The position numbers and the translations under genes are program-made. Positions 25,963-34,429 of a DNA stretch of 64,000 nucleotides are shown piece by piece; position 1 is the first letter of the stretch; every line of letters begins with the position of its first letter. The stretch lies in assembly GCF_900156575.1 (NCBI RefSeq), contig NZ_FTNY01000002.1, forward strand, positions 310,001-374,000, read 5' to 3'. The notes under the pieces were generated by a model. The model had not been told where the DNA came from and ran no database searches. It saw only the letters and a list, made by a program, of their open reading frames with translations. The stretch is from Chryseobacterium shigense (GTDB lineage Bacteria; Bacteroidota; Bacteroidia; Flavobacteriales; Weeksellaceae).

Positions 25963-27189
25963 ATGGAAAATTTTAATGCGGCTAATGAGATCCAGGATCT
26001 GCAATATTTTGGTGAATTCGGAGGAGTAAACCCATCGATTTCAGATAGTTCTACTTATACGTTCCTTTCTGCAAAAACGATGTTCGATACCTTTGAAGGA
26101 AATGCTGAAGGATGTTATTTATATTCCAGACATTCATCCCCGATGAATCTTTACCTTGCTCAGGCATTGGCCAAAATGGAAAATACGGAAGCTGCCAATG
26201 TTACCGCATCAGGGATGGGTGCTATTACCTCTGTTTTAATGCAGGTTTGCAAAAGCGGTGACCACATTATTTCCAGCAGAACAATCTATGGTGGTACCTA
26301 TGCATTTCTTAAAAATTTCCTTCCTCCTTTTCATATTGACACTACTTTTGTAGATATCAGCAATTTTGAATCTATAGAAAATGCAATAACCCCCAATACT
26401 AAGGTTATTTACTGTGAAAGTGTAAGCAACCCGCTTCTTGAAGTGGCAGACCTTAGAAAACTTTCTGAAATCTGTAAAAAACATAATTTAAAGCTGATTG
26501 TAGATAATACGTTCTCTCCTCTTTCTGTTTCACCGACCTTATTAGGTGCTGATATCGTCATTCATAGTTTAACTAAGTTTATTAACGGAAGTAGTGACAC
26601 GGTGGGCGGTGTCTACTGTGGAACTCAGGAGTTCATCAATGATACGAAGAATGTCAACAACGGAGCTTGTATGCTGCTGGGACCTACCATGGACAGTTTC
26701 CGTTCTGCAAGCATTTTGAAAAACCTGAGAACATTGCACATCAGAATGAAACAGCACAGCCACAATGCGATGTATCTTGCTGAAAGGTTTGAAAAAGATG
26801 GTCTTAAAGTTTCTTATCCTGGACTGAAATCCCACAAGGACCACGAACTGATGAAAAGCATGATGTATGAGGAATATGGATTTGGAGGACTTCTTACGGT
26901 AGATGCAGGCACAACTGACAAAGCAAATGAGCTGATGGAAATGATGCAGCGTGAAAACTTAGGTTATCTGGCTGTAAGTTTAGGATTCTACAAAACTTTA
27001 TTTTCATGCTCGGGAAGTTCCACTTCATCGGAGATTCCGGAAGAAGAGCGTGAAGCGATGGGCATATCGGATGGGTTGATCAGATTCTCAATCGGTCTGG
27101 ACCATGATATCGCCAGAACTTATGAAAAAATGCGGGAATGCATGCTAAAAACAGGCGTTCTCAACCATGAAACTCTATACATATCCTAA
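25963..27189 (+). CDS. PLP-dependent trans-sulfuration family enzyme (methionine gamma-lyase-like)
   Basis: 408 residues of the Cys/Met metabolism PLP-enzyme family (fold type I). The Schiff-base lysine is K205 in HSLTKFINGSSDTVGG and the pyridine-nitrogen Asp is D181 in LIVDNTFSP. YSRHSSP (55-61) matches the substrate/PLP phosphate site that in methionine gamma-lyase and cystathionine enzymes reads YSR. The protein could be a methionine gamma-lyase, cystathionine gamma-lyase/synthase or a relative; the sequence alone does not decide. Divergent Lrp control suggests an amino-acid degradation role. It is monocistronic. Confidence 0.87.
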   Translation: MENFNAANEIQDLQYFGEFGGVNPSISDSSTYTFLSAKTMFDTFEGNAEGCYLYSRHSSPMNLYLAQALAKMENTEAANVTASGMGAITSVLMQVCKSGDHIISSRTIYGGTYAFLKNFLPPFHIDTTFVDISNFESIENAITPNTKVIYCESVSNPLLEVADLRKLSEICKKHNLKLIVDNTFSPLSVSPTLLGADIVIHSLTKFINGSSDTVGGVYCGTQEFINDTKNVNNGACMLLGPTMDSFRSASILKNLRTLHIRMKQHSHNAMYLAERFEKDGLKVSYPGLKSHKDHELMKSMMYEEYGFGGLLTVDAGTTDKANELMEMMQRENLGYLAVSLGFYKTLFSCSGSSTSSEIPEEEREAMGISDGLIRFSIGLDHDIARTYEKMRECMLKTGVLNHETLYIS

Positions 27190-27200
27190 TTTATTGTTAT

Positions 27201-27240
27201 AAAAGCTGCCGGAATTTTCTGACAGCTTTTATTTTTTTTT
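27201..27240. terminator. Terminator between convergent genes
   Basis: AAAAGCTG / CAGCTTTT (8 bp) with a 14-base loop, followed by a long T run on the plus strand. It serves the PLP enzyme and lies just before the end of the glycosyltransferase gene. Confidence 0.75.
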
Positions 27241-27242
27241 AT

Positions 27243-28247
27243 CTATTTTTTATGGAAATGCTTTGGGAAGGCATCTTCAGGCTTCATTCTGAAAATATTC
27301 AGAAGTACCCATGATTTAAGAAAACCATACCCGTAAGAAAACATTTGAATGTATGTAGAGATCACTGCCATTCCGGCGATACTGATATTCTTTGTCACCA
27401 TCAACGCATGAAATAATACCAGAAAGGTGTATAATCCGTAAAAAGCTAGAATGATTCCTCTTCCCAGAATGAAATATTCTACAAATCCCAGAACATAACC
27501 TAACATAAACAGCGTAGGAAATGCAAACGAGATCTTGACATAATTGGGATGTCTCTGATTGAGAATAGGTCTCGCACATCCGAACTGATATACCTGCTTA
27601 GAAAATTTCCCCAGGTCTACCCTTCTCTTATGATACACTGCGATATCATCAAAAAATGCAGTAGTAAAACCTTTTTCCCAAAGCGTCATCGACAAATCCG
27701 GGTCTTCTCCGATTCTCATTTCCGAAAAACCGCCTACTTTTTCAAAAACAGCTTTGTTGACGCCCATATTAAAACTTCTCGGCTGAAAACGGGATACTGC
27801 TTTTTTACTTCCCCTGATCCCACCTGTTGTAAAAACAGAGGTCATCGAATAGGAAATGGCTTTCTGCATCAGATTAAAACCTTTATGAGCTTTATCTGCT
27901 CCTCCGAAAGCATCACACGGAATAGTCTCTATATTTTTTTTAATATTTTCAATATAATCTTTTTCTACAATCACATCACTGTCTACAAAAAGCAACCAGT
28001 CATTCTGAGCTCTCTTGGCACCATAATTCCGGCTCAATCCGGGCCCTGAATTGTCTTTTCTGAAATATTTGATCTCTAATATTCCGTCGAAATTCTGAAT
28101 GGTCGGCTTAAGATCAATCAGAGAACCATCATCTACAATAATAACTTCAAACGCTTTATCTGTCTGAAAAGTCAAAGAATTCAGCAGCTCAAAAAGCTCA
28201 TCTTTTCGGTTGAAAATAGCAACAATGATGGAAATAGTAGGTTTCAA
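27243..28247 (-). CDS. Family 2 glycosyltransferase, membrane-associated
   Basis: 334 residues with a GT-A fold N-terminal domain: PTISIIVAIFNRKDEL at the start, DDGSLID (about 38-44), and the DxD motif in LLFVDSDVIVEKDY (about 86-99). Acceptor-side residues GEDPDLSMTLWEKGF follow at about 181-195. Two or three hydrophobic segments near the C-terminus (about 245-310) suggest a membrane-anchored enzyme acting on a lipid-linked or cell-envelope acceptor. The start codon appears to be TTG at 28247: a stop lies 7 codons upstream in frame and no ATG occurs before the conserved N-terminal strand. Donor and acceptor are unknown. Confidence 0.87.
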   Translation of the reverse strand: MKPTISIIVAIFNRKDELFELLNSLTFQTDKAFEVIIVDDGSLIDLKPTIQNFDGILEIKYFRKDNSGPGLSRNYGAKRAQNDWLLFVDSDVIVEKDYIENIKKNIETIPCDAFGGADKAHKGFNLMQKAISYSMTSVFTTGGIRGSKKAVSRFQPRSFNMGVNKAVFEKVGGFSEMRIGEDPDLSMTLWEKGFTTAFFDDIAVYHKRRVDLGKFSKQVYQFGCARPILNQRHPNYVKISFAFPTLFMLGYVLGFVEYFILGRGIILAFYGLYTFLVLFHALMVTKNISIAGMAVISTYIQMFSYGYGFLKSWVLLNIFRMKPEDAFPKHFHKK

Positions 28248-28260
28248 ATTGAAAATTTTT

Positions 28261-28301
28261 CAAAATTACTTATTCGCTGATGAACCCGCAAACGGTTTGC
28301 G
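28261..28301 (-). promoter_or_regulatory. Glycosyltransferase promoter with overlapping palindrome
   Basis: Read on the minus strand: TTTG (28292-28289), 20 bases, then TAATTTTG (28268-28261), 13 bases before the TTG start. The perfect palindrome CGCAAACGGTTTGCG at 28287-28301 covers the -33 element and could be an operator. Confidence 0.5.
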
Positions 28302-28493
28302 ATAGATTATCGAATAATTTTCATGTAATGAAAAAACCAATCATCCCCAAAAGGGTAAACGATTATTATGGATTCTATGGTAGTCAGTTTATTCTTAATC
28401 AATTAACACTTAATCCCTAAAAACAGAAAGGAATATTCCGGAATTTTCACTTTAAGACGTTAATAAAGTAATTAACCTCCACTTTTCTTCATT

Positions 28494-28901
28494 CTATTTA
28501 ATGAATAAGCCCGATCTAAAGTAAACCCAGCAAACAAGGGAAATAAAAAACAAGATGACAGATCCACTGAAAAACAAAAGTTTGAAAAGGCTTTTAAAAT
28601 AATAAAGTTCCAGAATATACAGCAGAAAAAACAGAACAAATGAAATTGCTATCCCTATCAGAGAAGCTACCACGAAAGTCTGTGGATAATGTTCCGCAGG
28701 CAATGAGCCTTTAAACACAAAAAAAAGCAAAACCGAGGAGACCGCTAAAAAAGCAATGCTTACCTTTTCGGTAAAATATTTCGATTTTTTCTTTTTTATT
28801 TTTCTGTCAACATAGTTCAGGTCCGCAGAAGATGAGCCGTTGGGAAGTAGATCCAGCAGATTGAATACATTTCCTAAAATTTCGAGAAGATCCCAGGCCA
28901 T
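28494..28901 (-). CDS. Small membrane protein of unknown function
   Basis: 135 residues from the ATG at 28901 (MAWDLLEILGNVFNLLDLLP). A longer in-frame ORF extends upstream but would overlap the terminator and the end of the methyltransferase gene, so it is not used. A basic segment (DRKIKKKKSKYF) separates an N-terminal amphipathic helix from three hydrophobic segments (about 50-70, 80-104 and 110-132). No known family is recognised. Confidence 0.65.
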   Translation of the reverse strand: MAWDLLEILGNVFNLLDLLPNGSSSADLNYVDRKIKKKKSKYFTEKVSIAFLAVSSVLLFFVFKGSLPAEHYPQTFVVASLIGIAISFVLFFLLYILELYYFKSLFKLLFFSGSVILFFISLVCWVYFRSGLFIK

Positions 28902-28927
28902 TTTTAATTCGAGTGTAAACAAAAATA

Positions 28928-28954
28928 AAAAAACCTTCCGGAATGGGAAGGTTT
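28928..28954 (-). terminator. Terminator of the rRNA methyltransferase gene
   Basis: AAACCTTCC / GGAAGGTTT, 9 bp with a 6-base loop, ending in a U run in the minus-strand transcript, 15 bases after the stop at 28969. Confidence 0.85.
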
Positions 28955-28968
28955 CTATTTGAAAATGA

Positions 28969-30132
28969 TTATTCTTTTTCGATTTTATGGAGCTTTTTCG
29001 TGCCCTCATACATTTCATACTGCAAAAATCTCGTTTCCAGCTTTCCGTTGAAAAGTTTGATCTTTCTTGAAGGACGTAGCCCAATTTTCTTCACAGCCTC
29101 CAGATCAGAAGAGATCAGCCAGGCTAATGTATTAGGATAGTTGGTCTTGAAGGTATCTCCTATTTTTTTGTAAAAATCTTCATCATTAATGGATATTCTC
29201 TCATCGTAAGGCGGATTGAACACCATTAGTAATGGAAAAAGTTCTTTTTTTGATTCAAAGAAATCTTTTGTTCTTAATTCGATCACATCCTCCATTTCTG
29301 CCGCTTCGATATTTGTTCTGGCAGCATACAGCATACCGCTGTCAATATCATATCCCACAATCTTTCCTGTAAATTCCCGGACTCTGTTTACCCGAACTTC
29401 TTTGATCTTTGAAAAAAGATCTGCATCATAGTTTGCCCAGTTCTGGAAAGCAAATCTTCTTCTGAAGATCTGTGCCGGAAGATCCAATGCTATCATGGCA
29501 GCCTCAATAAGAAGCGTTCCCGAACCACACATCGGATCAAGGAAGTTTCCTTTCCCGTCCCAGCCAGCCAGCTGAAGCATTCCGCTTGCCAATACCTCAT
29601 TGATAGGGGCTTCCCCCTGGTCTTTTCTATATCCTCTCTTAAACAGGGGATCTCCTGAAGAATCTAAAGAAATCGTCACTAATTCCCGGTCAATATGAAG
29701 ATGGAATTTGATATCAGGACTTTTCGTTTCTACATCAGGACGTCTGTGAAATTTATCCTGAAAATAATCAACGATAGCATCTTTCATTTTCAGCGTTACG
29801 AACTGTGAATGCTTAAAAGTTTCAGAATTTACAGTGGAATCAATCGCGAAAGACTGATCTACACTCATATAATCTTCCCAGGCAATCGCTGAAAGTTTGT
29901 TGTAAAACTGATGTTGGTTAAATGCTTTAAATTCAAAAACAGGAATTAATATTTTTAATGCTGTTCTTGCAGAGTAGTTAATTTTATAAAGAAAACCAAG
30001 GTCGCCTTCACAATTGACCGCCCGGTTTTTAATTTCAACGTTCTTTCCGCCTAATTTTTTGATCTCTTCAGCAAGAATCTGCTCCAGTCCGAAGAAGGTC
30101 TTTATCTGAATCTTTAGATTTTCTGTGTCCAT
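28969..30132 (-). CDS. THUMP-domain 23S rRNA (guanine-N2) methyltransferase, RlmL N-half type
   Basis: 387 residues. An N-terminal THUMP RNA-binding domain (about 5-155) precedes a Rossmann-type methyltransferase domain. SAM-binding and catalytic signatures are FLDPMCGSGTLLIEAAMIAL (motif I and following, about 188-207) and the NPPY motif IV (MVFNPPYDERI, about 305). This layout matches the N-terminal half of Escherichia coli RlmKL, which makes m2G2445 in 23S rRNA. The C-terminal RlmK half is absent, as in many bacteria. It has its own terminator and no functional partner nearby. Confidence 0.92.
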   Translation of the reverse strand: MDTENLKIQIKTFFGLEQILAEEIKKLGGKNVEIKNRAVNCEGDLGFLYKINYSARTALKILIPVFEFKAFNQHQFYNKLSAIAWEDYMSVDQSFAIDSTVNSETFKHSQFVTLKMKDAIVDYFQDKFHRRPDVETKSPDIKFHLHIDRELVTISLDSSGDPLFKRGYRKDQGEAPINEVLASGMLQLAGWDGKGNFLDPMCGSGTLLIEAAMIALDLPAQIFRRRFAFQNWANYDADLFSKIKEVRVNRVREFTGKIVGYDIDSGMLYAARTNIEAAEMEDVIELRTKDFFESKKELFPLLMVFNPPYDERISINDEDFYKKIGDTFKTNYPNTLAWLISSDLEAVKKIGLRPSRKIKLFNGKLETRFLQYEMYEGTKKLHKIEKE

Positions 30133-30255
30133 AAATTATAATTAAAAGATTTAACAACTTAATAATTAAAAGATTACGCATCCAATTTTAGCATGAATTG
30201 AATTTTTCAATCTTTCAATATTTAAATACTTTGCTTTTAACCGCACAAATTTAGT

Positions 30256-30263
30256 TATTTTTG
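30256..30263 (+). promoter_or_regulatory. -7 element directly before the methyltransferase start codon
   Basis: TATTTTTG fits TAnnTTTG and ends 4 bases before the ATG at 30268, so transcription would begin at or next to the start codon. Confidence 0.5.
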
Positions 30264-30267
30264 CATT

Positions 30268-30996
30268 ATGGAATGGTTTGAATCTTGGTTTGATACACCT
30301 TATTATCATCTTCTTTATAGTAACAGAGACTATACGGAAGCCGAAAATTTCATTACGAAGCTTACTGAAGACCTTCAGTTACCGCCTTCATCCAAGATTA
30401 TTGATCTGGCATGTGGAAAAGGAAGACACTCTGTTTTTTTAAATAAATTAGGGTACGATGTATTGGGACTTGATCTTTCCAGACAAAGTATTGAATTCGA
30501 CAAACAGTTTGAAACCCAAACGCTTCTTTTCAATGTCCACGATATGCGGAACCCGATTGATGCAGATCCTATGGATGCGGTGTTCAATCTATTTACGAGT
30601 TTTGGATACTTTGATAACGAAACTGATGACAAAAAAGTATTTCAGTCGGTTTATAATGCTTTAAAACCGGGAGGATTTTTTGTCCTGGATTATCTGAATG
30701 AAGAATTTGTAAGAAAAAATATAGTCCCGGAAACCACGATAACCCGTGGTGATATTGACTTTAGGATCCTGAAAAAGATTGAAGGCAGACATATTATCAA
30801 GGACATCCGTTTTGAAACGGAGGGAAAATCTTTCCATTTCTTCGAAAAAGTAAAACTTCATACTTTGGAGGCTATTCATTCCTATGCAACCGACTGCGGT
30901 TTTGAAAGAGTGAAAATCTGGGGTGATTATCAACTGAATGAATTTGACCGTGAGGTGTCACCACGCTGTATCAATTTATTTAAGAAAAAAGGATGA
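30268..30996 (+). CDS. Class I SAM-dependent methyltransferase
   Basis: 242 residues. The SAM-binding motif I is IIDLACGKGRHSVFLNKLGY (about 45-64), followed by LGLDLS (acidic ribose-binding residue) and a DAVFNLFTSFGYF segment (motif IV region). The C-terminal half is beta-rich. No substrate-specific feature is recognised; small-molecule methylation is typical of this group. Its stop overlaps the ATG of the ZIP transporter gene by 4 bases (ATGA), so the two are translationally coupled. Confidence 0.85.
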   Translation: MEWFESWFDTPYYHLLYSNRDYTEAENFITKLTEDLQLPPSSKIIDLACGKGRHSVFLNKLGYDVLGLDLSRQSIEFDKQFETQTLLFNVHDMRNPIDADPMDAVFNLFTSFGYFDNETDDKKVFQSVYNALKPGGFFVLDYLNEEFVRKNIVPETTITRGDIDFRILKKIEGRHIIKDIRFETEGKSFHFFEKVKLHTLEAIHSYATDCGFERVKIWGDYQLNEFDREVSPRCINLFKKKG

Positions 30997-31721
30997 TAAC
31001 AGTTGTTTTACTGATATTAAGCGTTATTACGGGAGTTTTTCTCGGTAAGCATTTCGGAAAAAAAGAAAAGCTGGCTAAGAATTTATTGGTATTGAGTGCC
31101 GGATTTCTGATCACCATCTGTCTGAATGAGGTGTTTCCGCAGGTCTATACTTCCGAAGCAGGAAGCAGCCTGGGAATTTTCGTGATCGCCGGTGTTCTTC
31201 TTCAGATGATTCTTGAAGCTTTAACGAAAGGTTTCGAGCATGGACATTTTCACCATCACAGTGAAAACAATATTCTTCCTATGGCGTTGATGGTAGGATT
31301 ATTTATCCATGCTTTTATTGAAGGAATTCCTTTGGCTAATGAAGAACAAGCACTGTCACCTTATCTTTTGGGAATTGTATTTCACAATCTTCCTATTTCA
31401 TTTATTCTTGGAGCTTTTTTATTCAACAGGAAAAATGAATCGAAAAGTTCACCCTATCCTTCTCTGCTGATTGTTGCTCTTTTTGCTCTTGCCTCTCCTA
31501 TGGGAATGCTGCTTGGAAACTATTTCAATCCCAATCTCCAGCCTTATTTTCTGGCTATCGTGGGAGGAATATTTCTTCACATTTCTTCGGTGATCATTTT
31601 TGAGAGCAATAAGAATCACAATATCGACTGGATAAAGATAGGTCTTGTCATTCTGGGGGTTTCTTTAGCCCTGATCATGCATCTTTTCCACCACCATCCT
31701 TCCGCAGGACATTCTCACTAA
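30993..31721 (+). CDS. ZIP family metal transporter
   Basis: 242 residues and about eight membrane segments. The family metal-site motifs are visible: HAFIEG (H106, E110) in one helix and HNLPISF (H131, N132) in the next. A His-rich loop (HGHFHHHSENN, about 83-93) between helices 3 and 4, and a C-terminal HHHPSAGHSH, are likely zinc-binding. ZIP proteins import Zn2+ or other divalent metals into the cytoplasm. It is translationally coupled to the upstream methyltransferase gene; no Zur-like operator was found. Confidence 0.92.
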   Translation: MITVVLLILSVITGVFLGKHFGKKEKLAKNLLVLSAGFLITICLNEVFPQVYTSEAGSSLGIFVIAGVLLQMILEALTKGFEHGHFHHHSENNILPMALMVGLFIHAFIEGIPLANEEQALSPYLLGIVFHNLPISFILGAFLFNRKNESKSSPYPSLLIVALFALASPMGMLLGNYFNPNLQPYFLAIVGGIFLHISSVIIFESNKNHNIDWIKIGLVILGVSLALIMHLFHHHPSAGHSH

Positions 31722-31751
31722 CAGTACTATTTTAATCAATAAAATATAAAA

Positions 31752-31775
31752 GCTCCGGATCTTTCGATCCGGAGC
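31752..31775 (-). terminator. Hairpin between ZIP and porin genes
   Basis: GCTCCGGATC / GATCCGGAGC, a perfect 10-bp stem with a TTTC loop. A TTTTATATTTT run follows on the minus strand, so it mainly serves the porin gene, and perhaps also the ZIP operon. Confidence 0.8.
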
Positions 31776-31807
31776 CACAATTTAATCACTAATTACACAA
31801 TCTGGAA

Positions 31808-33211
31808 TTAGAACTTCCAGCCGAATGTAATAAAGAAGTTATTCCTATTATTTTTCACTTCTGATACTGCAAAGTAGTCGGATGACATGATTCTGTCAGG
31901 AGAATAATAAGCGGTATCAGTAGAAGGATTTCCTGTTTCAATACCTCTTAAGAATGGATTACTGTATTTAGAGGTTACATACTGATAAGATGCATCTACG
32001 TAGAATGATTTGAAATCATATCCCAAACCTAATGAAGCTAAATTTCTGCTGTTAAGCATCATATTACTGTATGATTGGTCAGATGTAGAAGCATCCGGAT
32101 TTACCTGGCTTACGGTCAAGGCATCGAAAGGATTGGATACATAAGAGTAACCTCCTCTCAACCTAAACTGTTGCAATCTGTACTCTGCGCCAATTCTTAC
32201 TTCTGACACATTCTTGTAGTTATCTTTGAAAAAACTGTTCAGCTCGCTTTCAACACCTGTAACCACTTTATATTTAGGTCTTGTTAATCCCAGGGTATAA
32301 TCTACATTCAATGAGAAGTTTTTACTGGCTACAAAAGCAGCACTTACGGTCGCTTTAAACGGTGTAGTAAGATCTCTGGATTCTGTCCCTGCGCCGTCTC
32401 CAAAATCCGGGTCGTTGTAGAATCTGTAGTCTCTATCGATACGCCAGAATGTAGGTGTCTCGATAGCTCCTCCAATTCTGAAATTAGGACTTAGTTTCCC
32501 AATCACCCCTAAGGATGCAGAAAAACCTGATGACCTTTCAAACATCGGTGTATTCTGTCTGTCGAAGTATTCCATAGAACCGTCGGACAATGATTTAAAT
32601 GCTGCCGTATCATACTGGTCAATCGATGCATTGAAGAAATTGAATCCTGCTCCGATGTAGAGATTATGATTATAGTTAGCCCCTACACCAAAACTTGTCT
32701 TCGACAGGTTTCCGTATCTGTTGTAAGCATGACCCGCCAATGAGGCACTTTTATCTGTAAAATCTTTGATGACATTACTACTTCCCGGAGACTCTACGTA
32801 ATTATCAAGGGATTGATTGGAATAATTAATACCTATGTTGATAAACTTCCATCCGCTTTCAGTCATTAAGGGAAAAGACATGATTGCCCCGATATTTCCA
32901 AGGTCTGTATTGGTTTTACTGTAATCAACAGTAGATCCTGCCCAAGTACTTTTATTTTTATTTCCTGCGATAGACAGCGTTCCGGAAACTTCTCCGGAAA
33001 TAGCTACTCCCAAACCTGCCGGGTTCGTAAGCAGCGAGCTGGCGTCTCCTCCTAATGCTCCGTTAGCTCCAGCCATTGCATTAAATTTTGATGAACCCAC
33101 CATTGGAGTACTGGAATAAACATCTACAGTATTTCTTAATATAGAAACATCCTGAGCCTGCGCAAAAAATGCCGCAGAAATACTCATTAATACTAAAGAT
33201 TTTTTTAACAT
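31808..33211 (-). CDS. Outer-membrane beta-barrel of the OmpP1/FadL family
   Basis: 467 residues. A signal peptide (MLKKSLVLMSISAAFFAQA) is followed by the FadL-type N-terminal hatch signature (SSKFNAMAGANGALGGDASSLLTNPAGLG, about 41-69, split) and alternating amphipathic strands ending in an aromatic residue (FITFGWKF), as outer-membrane barrels do. FadL-type proteins carry hydrophobic compounds such as fatty acids or aromatics. It is 33 bases downstream of the Gly/Trp-rich lipoprotein gene on the same strand, so the pair may form an envelope unit. The substrate is unknown. Confidence 0.87.
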   Translation of the reverse strand: MLKKSLVLMSISAAFFAQAQDVSILRNTVDVYSSTPMVGSSKFNAMAGANGALGGDASSLLTNPAGLGVAISGEVSGTLSIAGNKNKSTWAGSTVDYSKTNTDLGNIGAIMSFPLMTESGWKFINIGINYSNQSLDNYVESPGSSNVIKDFTDKSASLAGHAYNRYGNLSKTSFGVGANYNHNLYIGAGFNFFNASIDQYDTAAFKSLSDGSMEYFDRQNTPMFERSSGFSASLGVIGKLSPNFRIGGAIETPTFWRIDRDYRFYNDPDFGDGAGTESRDLTTPFKATVSAAFVASKNFSLNVDYTLGLTRPKYKVVTGVESELNSFFKDNYKNVSEVRIGAEYRLQQFRLRGGYSYVSNPFDALTVSQVNPDASTSDQSYSNMMLNSRNLASLGLGYDFKSFYVDASYQYVTSKYSNPFLRGIETGNPSTDTAYYSPDRIMSSDYFAVSEVKNNRNNFFITFGWKF

Positions 33212-33244
33212 TATTTTTTTAATAGTTAGTTATTACGTTTGAAA

Positions 33245-34285
33245 TTATCTGCCGCCTCTGAAGCCTCCGCCTCCGCCGCCAGATCTCATACCGCCACCGC
33301 CGGAAGAACCGCCACTTCTGAAACCACCGCCGGAAGAACCGCCGTTAGATCTGAAGCCTCCATTATCATTAGATCTGAAACCTCCGTTATTGTTATTATA
33401 ATTCGGCTGAGAATTATAATTAGGTCGTGGTTGAGAATTTGAATTACGGAACCCTCCGGATTGCGGTTGAGTTCTGTATCCGCCATTCATATTTCCTTGT
33501 CTGAAGCCTCCGTTATTGGATCCATTTCTAAAGCCGCCTGTAGTTGGAGTGTTCTGAAAACCATTTCCGCTATTTCTAAAGCCTCCTCTATTGGTATTCT
33601 TTCTATATACTGCATTCGTAAGACCTGTATTACTGAATCCTCCACCACTGCTTCTTCTGTAAACAGGTCGGTAGCTGTTACCCCAGTAACCGCCATTCCA
33701 GCCCCAGTATGGGTAATAGCCTCCTCCCCAGAACGGATCGTAAAATCCAGATCCCCAGTAAGGATTTCCCCAGCCCATAGAGCCTCCCCAGCCCCAGCCG
33801 AATGATCCACCCCAGCCAAATGATCCGCCCCAACCAAACGATGCACCCCAGCCCCAGCCTCGGTTCATCCCCCAATAGGGACTATAACCACCATACCATC
33901 CCCAAGGAGATCCCCAGGAATTACCGTAAAAGTTGGTCTGAGCTCCTGTAAATGCACCCCAATCTGAGTCTGTAGCATTGGTAGTCCAGTTATTATCGCT
34001 CCAAGTATTGTATTTATTTTCCTGCTCTTTAGAATTGGCCTGAGCATTCTGTATCACATTAGAGTCCTGGTAATAATCATAATATTCACCTACTCTGTTT
34101 CCGCCACCATTGATGATCACCCCTTCCGGCAGCGTATCTTTATTAGGGTCATAGTATACCCCATCTGTCTCTGTATATCCTCCCATCTGGGCGCCACAAG
34201 ACATCAGTAGCAATCCGCCAGATATTGCTAAAATCCCTTTGGACTTTAACAAACCGAGCAAATTTTTATGTATATTTTTTTTCAT
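33245..34285 (-). CDS. Gly/Trp/Tyr-rich low-complexity lipoprotein with GGFR repeats
   Basis: 346 residues. The signal sequence ends in LLMSC, so Cys30 is the probable lipidated residue. The middle (about 125-215) is almost wholly Gly, Trp, Tyr, Phe and Ser with short tandem FGWGGS units. The C-terminal 130 residues carry eight GGFR copies plus GGYR and GGMR variants in an Asn/Ser/Gly-rich background, resembling RGG-type sequences. No domain is recognised. Being lipidated, it would face the periplasm or cell surface. The aromatic/Gly-rich composition suggests adhesive or multivalent binding behaviour (inference). Same strand as, and just upstream of, the porin. Confidence 0.75.
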   Translation of the reverse strand: MKKNIHKNLLGLLKSKGILAISGGLLLMSCGAQMGGYTETDGVYYDPNKDTLPEGVIINGGGNRVGEYYDYYQDSNVIQNAQANSKEQENKYNTWSDNNWTTNATDSDWGAFTGAQTNFYGNSWGSPWGWYGGYSPYWGMNRGWGWGASFGWGGSFGWGGSFGWGWGGSMGWGNPYWGSGFYDPFWGGGYYPYWGWNGGYWGNSYRPVYRRSSGGGFSNTGLTNAVYRKNTNRGGFRNSGNGFQNTPTTGGFRNGSNNGGFRQGNMNGGYRTQPQSGGFRNSNSQPRPNYNSQPNYNNNNGGFRSNDNGGFRSNGGSSGGGFRSGGSSGGGGMRSGGGGGGFRGGR

Positions 34286-34313
34286 GATAACGTAAAGATT
34301 TTTAATTTAAATT

Positions 34314-34424
34314 ATATTTGCAATCTGTACCAAAAATGTACCAAAACACTGGTAGAAAAATCTATCAAAAATAGATTTTTATTTTTAGATTACAATAATG
34401 TACAAAAGTTAAAAAAATTTTAAA
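34314..34424 (+). promoter_or_regulatory. proS promoter and leader
   Basis: TATATTTG at 34314-34321 fits TAnnTTTG. The leader of about 100 bases holds two direct copies of TGTACCAAAA (34327-34336, 34338-34347), a near copy TGTACAAAA (34399-34407), and an AT-rich hairpin with arms AAAATCTA / TAGATTTT (34358-34380). Confidence 0.5.
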
Positions 34425-34429
34425 AAATA

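Noticed and set aside
33241..33620. CRISPR-like short repeats
   Set aside because: The repeats are GGFR codons inside a coding frame, with irregular spacing and no spacers.
33461..33846. Overlapping ORFs in the Gly-rich gene
   Set aside because: Products of low-complexity GGN/TGG codons read in other frames.
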